Source: Poa pratensis
Lineage: Eukaryota; Streptophyta; Magnoliopsida; Poales; Poaceae
Assembly (NCBI GenBank): GCA_947311845.1
Contig: CAMZMU010000111.1
Coordinates: 26,835,046 to 26,899,045, forward strand
Direction: 5' to 3'
Length of the DNA: 64,000 nucleotides
Part shown: positions 24,401 to 35,720 of the stretch, in pieces
How positions within the stretch are numbered: the stretch's first letter is position 1
How the letters are laid out: each line of letters begins with the position of its first letter
Program-made: the position numbers and the translations under genes
Notes under the pieces: model-generated
The model's input: only the letters and a program-made list of their open reading frames with translations
Database searches by the model: none
Told to the model about the DNA's origin: nothing

Positions 24401-26702
24401 CATTACAATGAGTTACAGGATAATTTGGTTCGGATTTTGATTTTGATATTCGTTTTGTTTTGTGCAATAGGGCATTACAACGAGTTGTGCTTTCTATTTT
24501 CGTTCTGTTTTATTTATTCTTCTACATAATAGGATCTTCTTCACCTATGGCCTCATTATATTTAGTTAAAGCTTAATTTAATTCCTCTGTTTCTTCAGCT
24601 AAGGCCTCATATATTTAGTTTTTTCATGCACGATAGACAAATCGATTGCTTCTTCAGCTAAGGCCTCATATATTTAGTTAAAGCTTATTTTAATTCCTCT
24701 ATTTTTTTGTGGTCCTTGGTCAAGATTTACCTATAATATCCGGCGGGATGAAAGGACTTTGATTTATCTCCAGTTCAGTAAAGATTTTGAACTTTTACCT
24801 CCATTGTTTCACACATGTCATGAATGCAAATTGGTTATTTCACTATTTGCTGTGCTTGCTAATTGTTCTATTCGGAAGTTGGTTGATCCAAATTTCCATT
24901 TCTATTTGAGAGATTTATTCTTCTTTCAAACCAGTTGCAGATATCAAATATATTGTGTCCCATGCAGCTAATTGGATTATTGCAATGAATTGACTAGATC
25001 AAACTTCCTGGATATTGAAGGGCTTTCTGCCACAGAAGTAATATTAACTTTGATCCTTCTATTTTGAGCTCATGAAAGCTGAACCTGTGAATTCTATCTA
25101 CATTTTCCTACTATGTGTTTCAGGTTTGGGTACTGTAGTTTTCAGTTTCGCTACTGGGCACTATATTTTGTTTTGATTGTGGCTTGCGTGTATTACTTCT
25201 AGCCTTTGTATAATCAAGAATGTTCAAATTTTATTCTAGCACGTATGATGTATTTCATCTGTAGCTATCATATCAAGTCAATGAAGAATGCACCATGTCA
25301 TCTTTTAAGTTTCTTCGGAAATTGAAGATCATCGATTACTCTCTAGAACATAAGGTAGTTTTAGACGACTTTGTGATGTTGGTTAATATTCAGTCACTCT
25401 CTATCTTTGAAGCTTCTTTTAGTACAGTCCTCAAGTGTGTACTGCAAATTTACTCTTAACTGAATTTTCATTTTTCTTCTTATTTTATAGAATCAGATAC
25501 TTTCTCTGCATTGCTACAGACTGAGTTTGTTCATTGCTACAGTCTGCATTACTCCTGAATTGCGGACTGATATCCTGGTGAGTGCCCCTTCTTCGTTGAG
25601 CATATTGTAATGTTGGTTAACTTCTTTTGAGCATACTACAATATTGGTTAAGCACTCTCAAGCTATAGAGTGTCATGTTTATGGACTTAGCTTTGGGTGC
25701 AACATAGGATGGTATTAGTCATATCTTTTGTGTATATAGGTGGTTAGTCTAGCATCATCTTTCCCTTCATTCTTCTCTTACACTTTCATCATGTCGCTTT
25801 TTTGTATGCCTGTTACGTCACTTCCTTCGTTAAATTTTTTCATGTTTAAAGAATGATCCGACATTTAATGTTCTATCATGGATCAAAGCTTGGTTTTAAT
25901 CACATATGATGGGAGATACTTTCTACCTCTTCACAAAAAGGTTAAAAGTCCAAATGTCATATATATTTCCCAAATATGTTAAATATGAAGCACATGTTAA
26001 GTCAAATAAGAATATTTGATATGTTTGACATTTTTATGCCCTATGTTGTAACTAAGAATTATACATGAACACAACTAATGTGCACGGTCTCACTTGAACT
26101 AAATGATGTGTGCATACCGAACATCAAGAATATTCCTTTGCGACAACTTGATGTATTCTCATCCTGTTGGATGCACTTTTATATATTTGATGTCCTTCTG
26201 GCTGTCATTGATCTTATTTTAATTTCTGTCAACTTAATTTTCTTAAGTATTAGACTTCCTAAATGATGTCTGATTTTCGATAATTTGCTGATGCTTATCG
26301 ACTACCTACTCTACCACTATGTATACTCAATTATCCCACCGGGGCTTTAATGCTTTTTAACTAGGAATTCATGATTCATCTATTACAGGTCTTGCATCCA
26401 TGGACCTCAGTAATTATGCAACGCCCTTGCAAGATCGTATGGGTTGTTGCTACCATCATTGTTTAGGAGTTTGAAGCTTGACTGCTATTGTTCTGATGAG
26501 AACATATGAAAAGGATAAAAGTGTATGAATGCTGATATGTATAGATTTACTGCTATGTTATTACTAACTATTAAGAATAGGAAGCTTTTCTAGATTTCAT
26601 AGACTTTTGGTAACGAGCAAAGTTCACACTTCTCCTCTGTTCAAACTTCACCCACGGATTCTCACTGAGGGCGCGGCGTGCCGCCGCGCTAATTTCAACT
26701 AG
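21404..26702 (+). other. Gene-like GC-rich block and intron-like DNA ending at a Helitron terminus
   Basis: 21404-21720 continues the GC-rich block broken by the retrotransposon, with CCG repeats, a possible donor GAG|GTACCC at 21600, and a long CTCCTC pyrimidine tract. The remainder is T-rich, intron-like DNA with degenerate TAGGTTAG repeats (21750-21930) and AAGGCCTCATATATTTAGTT repeats (24600-24680). Exon-like fragments follow AG acceptors near 22267, 23075 and 26390, but no frame longer than about 100 codons has family motifs. It ends at a Helitron 3' end. I read it as possible Helitron cargo from an unidentified gene; a non-coding transcript is the alternative. Confidence 0.45.
26671..26702 (+). 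other. Helitron 3' terminus
   Basis: An 8-bp GC stem (GCGCGGCG / CGCCGCGC, loop TGC) at 26671-26689 is followed by an AT-rich spacer and CTAG at 26699-26702, with T as the next base. This is the canonical Helitron 3' end. I could not place the matching TC 5' end; it may lie before 3713. Confidence 0.75.
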
Positions 26703-27283
26703 TAAGAATACTGACAACGCGCACCTGCGCCACTACGTCAACGAGGAGCTAGTAGGACGGGACTGATCGAATCAACCCAAGGAAGAAAAGGATTGGTTAG
26801 TGTCGCCGCCACCGAGTGACCGCTGCTGACGATCGATCTAGTTTAGTCTGAAACTCTAAACTGCCAAACTGGAACACTATCCAGGTTACTACTTACTAGG
26901 TTAGAGATCGATCGAGGGGTTAGTGAAGGATGCATTGCCAGTGGGATCGATAGAACGATCGACCGGCCGTAAATCAACATTGTTAGATTCATCCATCCAT
27001 CAGTCCTATCCCGCGATATAGCGATGCAGACCTACATGAGCAATCAGGGCAACTAACCAACCTGCCTGCTTAGCAGACCCGACACCTGTCCCAGTCTAAC
27101 GCATTCCAGCCTTCCAGGAATTCCCTCGTGTACCATGTTCTCTTTCCATGTGAAGTTTCACGGGCATGGCCGCATGGAGTATCCGTCCGTATCAAAATAT
27201 ATTACATGGATCAGAATGTATACGTAGATTACAGTTCCCATTGAAAATTGGAAAATCCCTCACCAAACGCACCTTGCGACGCC
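26703..27283. other. Upstream region of the BAHD gene
   Basis: About 0.6 kb with several GATCGAT strings and no coding sequence. It presumably contains the proximal promoter of the acyltransferase gene. Confidence 0.5.
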
Positions 27284-27290
27284 TATAAAA
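27284..27290 (+). promoter_or_regulatory. TATA box of the BAHD gene
   Basis: TATAAAA in the context GCGACGCCTATAAAACCCAG lies 90 bp upstream of the ATG at 27380. The spacing leaves room for a short 5' leader. Confidence 0.75.
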
Positions 27291-27379
27291 CCCAGCACCC
27301 TTCCATGGAGTCGTTGCACGTACACGGACACGGGACACGCAGCGCACTGCAGCTACGTACCTAAAGAGTAAAGACATCG

Positions 27380-28957
27380 ATGGCCGCCGTGGAGGTCGTG
27401 ACGTCCGAGCTGGTGGTGCCGAGCGAGGTCACCCCGCGGCGCGCGCTCTGGCTCTCCAACCTCGACCTCGACGCCTGGAATGGCTACTCCCCCACAGTCT
27501 ACTTCTTCCGCGCCGCCCCCGACGGCGGCGGTATCCCGGAGCCCTTCTTCGACGCCGGCGTCCTCAGCGCGGCGCTGGCCAAGGCTCTGGTCCCGTTCCA
27601 CCCTTTAGCCGGCCGCCTCGGCGTGGGCGGCGACGGCCGGGCCCAGATCGACTGCAACGCCGAGGGCGCGCTCTTCGTCGTGGCGCGGTCTGAAGCCGCG
27701 CTCGACGACTTCGAAGCCGGCTACGCGCCGTCCAAGGCCATGCGCGACATGTTCGTGCCGCCGTATGACAACGCCAGCGTGGAAGCCCCGTTGCTCATGC
27801 TTCAGGTTTTGATGCATAGATCGATCATCTCTTTTTAGGGGGCGGTTGTTTTCCGTACGTGCATGGGCATTTGCCTAATGTATTAGTCCAACTAATCCAA
27901 CGGAACATGATTTATTAAACTATAAAAAGGATAGAATGGAGTACATCATTTTTTAGAATGCAGTCACCTCTGAACATGAATATTCACTTCAGATTACTAG
28001 TGAAAGGTTATTAATCAGGTGGTAATTAACAAACGACGTGTCTCGGCATATGCAGGTGACCTTCTTCCGGTGCGGCGGCGTGGCGCTGGGCACGGCCATG
28101 CACCACTTCGTCATCGACGGCCGAAGCGCCTTCCACTTCATCCAGACGTGGGCCAGCATCGCCCGAGGCTCCACCACCACCACCGTGGCACCCCCGTCCC
28201 TCGACCGCACCCCCCTCCGCGCGCGCTCCCCGCCGACCGTTCTCTTCGACCACACCCACGAGTACCCGCTCACCTCACCCGGTCCACCGTTCGCACCCGC
28301 GGCCGCCACGCCGCCCTCGTCCTCCCCAGAGTACGCCAGCGCCATCCTCCGCGTGACCGGCGCGCAGGCGGCCGTGCTCCGTGCGCGCTCTGGCGGCGCG
28401 TCCACGTTCCGCGCGCTGGTGTCCCACGTCTGGCGGTGCGCCTGCTCGGCGCGGGCCCTGCCCAACGACGCCCAGTCCCGGCTCTACACCATGGTCGACA
28501 TGCGCGCCCGCCTCGCGCCACCGCTCCCTGACGCCTACTTCGGCAACGCGGTGGTGCGCACGTCGGCGTCGGCCAGGGTCGGCGACCTCCTCTCCGCCGC
28601 CACCGGGCTTGGCTTCGGCGCGCGGAGGCTAAGAGAGGCGACGGCGCACGGAGACGCGTACGCCAGGTCGGTGGTGGACCACCTGGAAACGGCGGACATG
28701 GCGGCGAGGGCCGCGGGCTTCCGGGGACGGACCTGCGGGTGATCAGCTGGATGGGGATGCCGTCGCACGACGCGGACTTCGGGTGGGGCGAGCCGGCGCT
28801 CCTGGCATCGGCGCTCATGTACTTCGCCGGGTTCGTGTACCTGATGAGCTGCCCGGGCAAGGCCGGCGACGTCGCGGTGGCCGTGGCGCTGGAGCCGGAT
28901 TGCATGGCGCGGTTCAAGGAGCTCTTCTTCGAGGAGATGGCAGCCGCGATGGAGTGA
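27380..28957 (+). CDS. BAHD acyltransferase (amine hydroxycinnamoyltransferase-like), frameshifted
   Basis: BAHD enzymes are cytosolic and transfer acyl groups from CoA thioesters to alcohols or amines. Exon 1 is 27380-27805 (142 codons, MAAVEVVTSELVVPSE), with LVPFHPLAGRLG near residue 75. The intron is 27806-28055 (CAG|GT...GCAG|GT, phase 0). Exon 2 starts VTFFRCGG and carries the catalytic HHFVIDG (HxxxD) motif, then the structural DFGWG motif near the end. Together they give about 442 residues, normal for the family. The run GGGG at 28723-28726 appears one G short: the frame ends at a TGA at 28740-28742, while the next frame continues GTDLRVISWMGMP through DFGWG to a stop at 28955-28957. 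Without DFGWG the product should be inactive, unless this is a homopolymer sequencing error. The LWLSNLDL/SPTVYFFR start suggests the monocot putrescine/tryptamine hydroxycinnamoyltransferase clade; the substrate is inference. Confidence 0.9.
27806..28055 (+). other. Intron of the BAHD gene
   Basis: 250 bp, AT-rich compared with its exons, with donor CAG|GTTTTG and acceptor ATATGCAG|GTGACC. It falls after a Gln codon just before VTFF, a place where many BAHD genes carry their intron. Confidence 0.85.
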
Positions 28958-31208
28958 TCGATACTCTGATGTGTCGTCACGGCTGAGAGGACACCCACGA
29001 TTCCTTAGTAGTTAGTACTTCTCGCATAACTGGCTGCACACCGTATGTTCCTGCTGTCTTGTAACAGTGAGTGAAAATCTAGTGATACCACACCCTCCTT
29101 ATATGATACCATGATAGCTTTTCTGAAAATTTAAATTTGCAAGTTTCCAAAAATGTGAAACAAATTTGTGGGTATTCACAAGCTGTATGTTTACAACTTC
29201 TAGAATCGGTGAAACCAAATTCAAAATATAAGGAGAGAAATAAAAACGACAAATACAACATAAAAACTATCGCAAAAGACAAAAACACAAAATGACACTA
29301 TTCACATAGGAATTTATATTTTTGTTTCTCTGAAAATAAACACATCTTGAAAAACCACAATTTTTTCAGATTTTTTTTTGGCATTTATAGATTTGACTTT
29401 TAAAGAGTGGTATCATGGTATCATTTAAAACATGGTATCATTTTATATTTTCATGCTGTAACAGAAGGTGGTATATAGTGAATCAACTCTGACATGCTAT
29501 CATTACAAAAAAATATTTTTAATTTTCAAAAAATTCTAAAGAAAACTTTTAAAGTTCACAAGAAATTTATCTATAGCCTATCAAACTTTCAGGTCCAAAT
29601 TCAAAAGGCACGGTTGAAAAAAAACACAAATCAAATTCCTAAAGACATGGTAGCACCAGATATTCTCTCATAGTGAATCCTGTCAAATTCCAATTATGTA
29701 ATAAATGTTTTGCTAATTCTCTGTTAGTTCTCAGTCAACTCATACACCACTAGATTTTAGAAAGTGGTGTCATGCCCGTGGGGACCATATGGATAGTTTA
29801 AAAAGTCTAGTATGTTATAGCAACTCCGGCCTTTGGAGGGTTAATCGAGCCATGCATGATCTGTTCGTTTTATATGAGCAGTTGTACAAACTATTTGGTC
29901 TCTCTCTCCGTAAATAACAATTTCGTCTTGGGACAAAGACCCTGCGTGACCTGTTGCCTTCTTATACGTACCCTACCATTTTGATAATGTAGATCATTGA
30001 ATTTTGGGCGGGAAGCAAACTATTGGTTTGGTTAACATTTTCCTCCAAACTTAGCAACATAGTCAATTACCTATCACAAATTCACAACAACAACAGATTA
30101 ATTAATCTACTTTGTAGGTAGATCTTTGTCAATCAATATTGTTTTCCTACAGCGACTTATTGAAAAGAAAACATTTTCCCGTTTCTGCACCTGTTCTGAT
30201 GAAGGGATGGAAACACTGTTTCGTTCCCATACAAAAAAAGTGTTGTCTGTTAGTTGCTGCCACATGAGATCCCGGCTAGCTAACTACCGGGTAGTTCTCA
30301 CCACAGCTGTGTCAAGAGGAAATTTTGGCGGGTAAGCTGTTCACGTCCATTGTCGAAAGATGTTTGCCTGCCTCCAGGCTAATATCTCCATCACCTTAAT
30401 TCGGCTTCACATGTAAGCATGGTCTGGCCGGCCAGCCGGCCATGGCCCTGGCCCAAGCTGGAAGCGGCAATCGTCTCTTTCAAACCATGGCCCCCCACCG
30501 CTACCCTGAATGGCCCATGTAACCACCACTTGCATTTCTGTTTTGGATAAATTTCCAGGAAATATCAGTTGCAATGGATAAGCCTCTGCAAGGGACGTAA
30601 CCGATGGTACGTTATCTGCAATTAAGCTGCTGGAGAGGATGAAAGCTACTGGTCCTGCGAAAAGTTTTTGGTCTGGGAGTCCAATTTGAGCCTGCAGATG
30701 GCGACCTAACCTAACCTAACCTAAACATGGGGCGCCATGGTATTGTGTACACATCGAGTTAACCTTTGTTAATGGTGTTAGCATGGCGATCTGATCGCCA
30801 AGGCATAGTTTACTCACGAGTCCATCGGATCGCCTAGGTTAACTCGACGGAGGATTTGGTTACTCTGAAGAAAATGTACATGTATATGTGCGTCACATTC
30901 AGAGATCGAGTACTTATGTCTGCTCCTAGAAGACTATTTGAGGTAACTTGTACGGCGATAATGAATCAAGTAGTAGTACTTTAGCTAGTTCAAACAGTTG
31001 AGAGTGATCGCATGCTTATCTATTTCATTTCGTTAGAAATTCTGGGTGCTCGGTTGAAGTAAGCTTCCTCTCTACCTTATTAAACGCAAAGATCGACACT
31101 ACACGTGTATACTCCGGAAGGGCGGTAAGTGAACCACCTGTGTGTCGTGGTCACGGAGGTGTCCTCTCAGGTTAAGACTCCACAAGGTTTTAGCTAACCA
31201 TCACATTA
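28958..31208. other. Intergenic spacer downstream of the BAHD gene
   Basis: No gene recognised. 29075-29790 is AT-rich and repeatedly contains ATGGTATCAT-type strings, with CTAGATTTT-like sequence at both ends, possibly a degraded MITE, but I cannot fix terminal repeats. A short (CCTAA)4 run lies at 30704-30724 and a GGCCGGCCAGCCGGCC palindrome near 30426. Nothing else is supported. Confidence 0.5.
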
Positions 31209-31223
31209 ATCAAGTCATCGGTG

Positions 31224-32834
31224 AAAACCCTAGCCGCCGGCCGGGCCGCCGCCGGCGCGCGCCGCGCCCCCGCGCCCCCCTCTCCCCCGCTCCTCCGTCC
31301 CCTGCCTCGCCCCCCGCGCAGGCGAGCAGGGGATCCCGTCGCCCCGGCCGTCTCGAGCTCCCTCCTCCGGCCCCTCTCCTCGCCGCCGCCGGACGGCGTC
31401 GCTGGCCGTTGGCCGGGCGCTGGCGGCGGCGAGGCCCCTCTTCTCCCCCGCTCGTGGATCCCGGCGCGGGCCGGGCAAGACGGCGGGGGCGCCGCGTTGA
31501 CCTTGGGCGCGGCGGCGTGGCAGCTCCGGCGGCGGCGTGGATTCAAGCTGGTTCTAGGGCGGCGGCCCTCAAGCGAGGCAGCGGCGTCCTCGGCAGGCTC
31601 CGCTGCGGGTGCCTCCAGCCGCCATTCTCGACCTCGCGGGAGGTGGGGTGGCGGCGGATGCGACTGTGACGCGGAGCTCCTCTCCCGTCAGATCTGAGGT
31701 GCGCTCCCCTCTGTCTCTCTCGTGACCCCGGCTCCGGCTGCTGTGTCCGGTTGGCAGCTCGAGACCAGGGGAAACCCTAGGCTGGCTGGCCCAGCCCAGC
31801 GACGTCGACGCCTTCGGGCGCCGGCTTCCTCCATGGAGGCGTTGCTGAGGCCCCTGCTGCCCACCCCCGACCCATCTCCCGGGTGTCAGAAATATAATAT
31901 ATACATTGCACAGCCCTTTCCCATCAGTTCGGACTTTTGAGATAATTGGCTAGTGCATCAATTCAATATGGTATCAGAGCCAGAGGTTTAGAGTTCAAAT
32001 CCTGGCTAACGCAGTATTAAAATAAATATCTGCGGACACCCTAAAATCCACGTCCTAGGCTCGTGAGAAAAAGTCCACAGCCTGGACGTGAGGGGGAGTG
32101 TCAGAAATATAATATATACATTGCACAGCCCTTTCCCATCAGTTCGGACTTTTGAGATAATTGGCTAGTGCATCAATTCAATACCGGGTGAAAGCCCAAA
32201 TCTTTGATTGGGCAGCGCTGACTTGCTACGAGCCGTCGTCTTCTTGGAGGCGCTGCCTGGGGAGACTGGGTTCGGGTGAGAGTAGATGAAGGTGCGAGTT
32301 TTGGGCGGCTCTTGCTGCCCCTCCTCCGCTGTTCGTGTTCGGCGGCTTTCCTGTCGCTCCCGGTGGGTCAAGTTCTTCGATGAGGTGACCGGCGTGGTGT
32401 GCTCTCCCTCCCTTGGTGGTCGTGTTCTTGGGCTGCTTCCAGGCTCCCAGCACCTCTTCAGCTCCCGGTGAGCTTCTTCCATGTCCGATGGTGCGACGCC
32501 TTCGAGCCAGGCGAGAGGGATTGGTCCCCCCTCTTCGGCATGAGATCAAGATGGTGCCCTGGTGTCTTCAGCCTGTGTGTATGCCCCGATCAAGACCCCC
32601 ACCCTGCTTCTAGGCAGTGTCCCGCCGTGCCTCACCTGCTCCCGGCGCTTGCCCCCCGAGTGTGGCGGTCTTCACCTTTGCAAGCCTGTGCTTGCTTGTG
32701 CTGAGTTGTAAGCTGTTTGGTGTGACCCTTGTATCTGCCGGTGTGTGTGGTTGTAAGTGTGGCCTTGTGTGATTCCCTGGCCGGTTGATGGCTTTGTTAA
32801 TTCAACGCAGGGCTCGTCTTGAGCCTGCAGTCTT
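31224..32834 (+). mobile_element. Retroposon with 15-bp target duplication, LINE-derived in appearance
   Basis: The 15-bp string ATCAAGTCATCGGTG flanks the insert exactly, at 31209-31223 and 32835-32849. The insert starts AAAACCCTAGCCGCC, as grass LINE 5' UTRs and first exons often do, and is very GC-rich to about 31850. It ends with a GGCTTTGTTAATTCAA...GAGCCTGCAGTCTT tail with no poly(A). Variable long target duplications point to target-primed reverse transcription. No endonuclease or reverse transcriptase is encoded, so it may be an internally deleted, non-autonomous LINE. It contains a nested TRIM at 31884-32183. Long frames in its GC-rich part are not considered genes. Confidence 0.65.
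31884..32183 (+). mobile_element. TRIM/SMART-like miniature LTR retrotransposon
   Basis: This 300-bp element has two 85-bp direct repeats (31884-31968 and 32099-32183) that are identical base for base. The target duplication is CCGGG at 31879-31883 and 32184-32188. The initiator-Met-tRNA primer site TGGTATCAGAGCC follows the left repeat directly at 31969-31981, and a purine tract GAGGGGGAG precedes the right repeat. It has no coding capacity, so it depends on enzymes from other elements. Identical LTRs suggest a recent insertion. Confidence 0.93.
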
Positions 32835-32849
32835 ATCAAGTCATCGGTG

Positions 32850-33883
32850 GACTAAGACGTAGCACTACCACTACTCTAGTCTAATTAAGCTACCTAACTA
32901 AACAAGTAAACATGTCGATGCAACGTGTACTAGCTAGGACATTTCGAGCACTCACAGCTGGCAACTTTCAGTTAGCAGCTGCCTTCTCCGATCTGACTGT
33001 ACATACACACGATGGCAATTGGCAAGGACGAGATGCATGCATGTATGGTATTTTCTTCTGGTTTTCCACAGGAGATTCCACGCAAGCAATAAGCCAATAA
33101 ATAATGGAGCACGTACGCCGTAGTACTTGCCAAAGATAACAAAATATGGTTAGGCACGAGAGGACGAGGCCTGACGGGAAAGGCGGCCGCGCTGAGTCAC
33201 GGCCCATGAGTTCACGCGATCAAGATCCAACTAGAGATGTCGGCGTCGTGCATAAAACAAAGGGCGCCGGTACGATTTTTTGGGCAAAAGAACATGCTTA
33301 GCGAGTGGTGTCGTGAGTGAGTGGATTGCCACCGGAGAATGAGAGCAAAAGGAGGCGCAGATCGGAACCTCTCGATCGGCTCAGCTGGTGCAGTGTTCGT
33401 CGCCGCCGATCGACATAGAGCAGCAGATCAGAGAATATCATAATGTTTTTCAGTTCAGATCGATCGGATATGCTGAACCATGTAGAAGTAGAACAACACT
33501 AGCAAAGTATCTATAGACTATACGATAATTACCGACAGCCAGTTTGTATCAGAAATTTGGAATACGTGGGGCCGGGCACATCATCGCCCTCACGCAGGCT
33601 ACGTGCCCCGATGGTTAATTTCAGGTTGCCATGCGTTCCGTTTGGTCCAGAGTGTTCCTGCAACAGCGACGGCGACGAAATTACGCGCGAAACTAAGCTT
33701 GAAAACTGGAAGAAAGTGAGAACCGAACCTGCAAATGTCCTATCTGCAGTTAATTCCGACGAGAATTTCAGGTGCGGGAGCACTTGACCCTTTACACGCA
33801 CGCACAACTGATTAAACTGACAGAGAAAACGTCGCCTTCCTCGACACACCACTCACCCATGCGTCGGCAAGGGTCGCCGCGCC
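32850..33883. other. Upstream spacer of the serine-rich-family gene
   Basis: About 1 kb without a recognised gene. 33180-33420 and 33550-33780 are moderately GC-rich and may contain promoter elements for the gene at 33996, but I cannot name specific sites. Confidence 0.5.
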
Positions 33884-33890
33884 TATAAAA
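33884..33890 (+). promoter_or_regulatory. TATA box of the serine-rich-family gene
   Basis: TATAAAA in the context GCGCCTATAAAACCAG lies 106 bp ahead of the ATG at 33996. The context closely resembles that of the BAHD gene's TATA box. Confidence 0.75.
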
Positions 33891-33995
33891 CCAGGGAGCG
33901 CGCCCCCGGGAAGGCCAGCACACCATCATCCAGCTACCCGCACCCACCTCATCTCCGACGAGAAACCAACCGAGATTCACAGAACCAGGCAAGCC

Positions 33996-34382
33996 ATGGC
34001 GAACCCATCTGCCTCCGAGGCGGGCGCGAGCGGCAAGGCGGCCAAGATGAGCTGCCTCTGCTCCCCGACGAACCACCCGGGCTCCTTCCGCTGCAGCCGC
34101 CACCGCACACCCCGCGCGCGGCCACTGCCGTCCTCCTCAATCGTCCGCGCCCGCGCATCGCACCAGCAGGCCGTGACGCCGCCGGGCGCGACGGGGATCA
34201 GGAGCGGCGGCGTCGTGGGGAGCAGGACGACGACGAGCAAGGGGCGGCCCGTCCTGCGCGCGCACGTGCACCGGCTTATGGCCAGCCCGCTGCCGTCCTC
34301 CGGCGGCCGCGACCACCGCCGCTGCCAAGAGTTCAAGCCACGCCTGTCCAGGCTGGGCCGCCTCGCCGCCGTTAGCTCGTGA
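33996..34382 (+). CDS. Small plant serine-rich protein family member
   Basis: A single-exon, 128-residue, basic, Ser/Arg/Pro-rich protein. Residues about 19-37 contain the family hallmark CLCSPTNHPGSFRCSRH. The C-terminal part has the second conserved block, a hydrophobic LMASPLPSS followed by a basic RRCQEFKPRLSRL motif. Both blocks occur in a land-plant family annotated only as serine-rich protein-related; no biochemical role is established that I know of. No signal peptide or membrane segment is seen. The start is supported by the TATA box 106 bp upstream and by an A three bases before the ATG (GCCATGG context). The frame is intact, and high GC at third positions matches the BAHD gene. Confidence 0.85.
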   Translation: MANPSASEAGASGKAAKMSCLCSPTNHPGSFRCSRHRTPRARPLPSSSIVRARASHQQAVTPPGATGIRSGGVVGSRTTTSKGRPVLRAHVHRLMASPLPSSGGRDHRRCQEFKPRLSRLGRLAAVSS

Positions 34383-35716
34383 CGCCGGCCGTCTGCTCTG
34401 CTACGCTCGTCACTGATCAGTCAGTGGTGGACAGTGCGCCTCTTATTTCCCGCGCACTGGCTACCTACTAGCTAGGACCGGGTACTGCTCTGGAACCAGT
34501 GTTTTGTTAGCACTGTGATGAACTGATGATGGCCTTGGTAATTACAGTATTACCGAACTTGTACATGATCCTTGTGGTTTTTTCCCCCCAAGAGAAATGG
34601 AACGCAGCAGTCAATTCCTGTTTATGTACCCTGTGTATGGTACTGATTCTCAGTTCTTTTTTAAGAGCAGAAATTCTCACTTGTTTTTCTGTTGAGGTGA
34701 AAAATTCATGGTTCATGCCTGTGGGAATCCGATGCGAATGATTACCTTACTCGTGTTAATTCCCTCTTTCTAAAAAAATCTACCATTCATCTAAAAATCC
34801 ATATTTTTAACTCCAAACAAAAAAAAATCAAAATAGTTTTATGTGTCTCATAAAAATATTTTTTTTTATCTTTGATGCGCTAGCACCCGGGATAACTTTT
34901 GCTTTGCTTAAGCAAGTTCACTCACGGGCCCATGAGACCAAACTGATCGGAAAGCAACGTTCTTTATTTGTTGTTGTTCGCGTGTCGGGCTGTGCCTTGT
35001 GCGCGTGTGAACTTAAGTTTGTTTACTAGTCGGTGCTGAAGTTTCCAGATGATCTTACCCGTCTTAATTACTAGTTATTATGACTAGGTTAAGTTTCCCG
35101 GCATTTTCAACTGCCTTGAGCAAACCTGCAAACGCGGTGTAGACACTGCTAGCATATTCTTGGTACCTTTATTCTCTAACTGACACTTCACCATTAAGTA
35201 AGTCTTCCAAGCGAGATTCAAAGAGAACTTGTTCACAGTGACTCTTCTCGAACCATATAAAACAAGTTGGAGAAATGAGAGAAATGCGACATATTTCTCC
35301 ATCTAAGGAAAGGTAGAAACGCGATGAGAAACCTCGTTCCATTTTCATCTATCCATGATTTCGTGACGATCTACGTTGAGAAGGTTGAGACATGAGAATC
35401 TGCTTACGTCCAAGCACATCGGAGGGGCAACTCAAGCCCCGCACGTAATAAGCACACACGACCGGACTCAGCTTTAGTTACTTTGAGAAGAAAGGTCACA
35501 AAGATAAAGTCATCAATCTCCGCCCTTTGTTTGAAATCGAACGTATCAACTTGATTCAGATTCGTAACTAATAATTTCAAAGTGATTAGATTTTTTTTTC
35601 AAAAGTAAATTATAGATGTTTCGTTGTTTTGAAAAAGTTTTAATTCATTTAGATGATTAGTTTGTCAATAAATAATTTTTATCTATTTAGTCACAAATCA
35701 CTTAACCAAATGGAAA
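34383..35716. other. 3' flank of the serine-rich-family gene and spacer
   Basis: The first ~300 bp probably contain the 3' untranslated region. The remainder is AT-rich with poly(A)/poly(T) strings near 34810-34870 and 35590. No gene recognised. Confidence 0.5.
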
Positions 35717-35720
35717 TCTA

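Noticed and set aside
28019..28998. Long frames overlapping the BAHD exon on other frames and the opposite strand
   Set aside because: They are by-products of high third-position GC; only the plus frame carries HxxxD and the conserved family pattern.
29075..29790. Possible MITE with CTAGATTTT ends
   Set aside because: The ends do not align as inverted repeats beyond about 10 bp and no target duplication is found.
30421..30447. GGCCGGCC palindrome as a regulatory site
   Set aside because: Common in grass GC-rich spacers; no gene, spacing or paired motif supports a function.
30704..30724. CCTAA repeats resembling telomeric DNA
   Set aside because: Only about four units of a 5-mer; the plant telomere unit is the 7-mer CCCTAAA. 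Likely chance or simple sequence.
31142..31697. Long overlapping open frames on both strands in GC-rich DNA
   Set aside because: Low-complexity Arg/Pro/Ala/Gly translation without motifs, lying across a retroposon boundary; openness follows from GC content.
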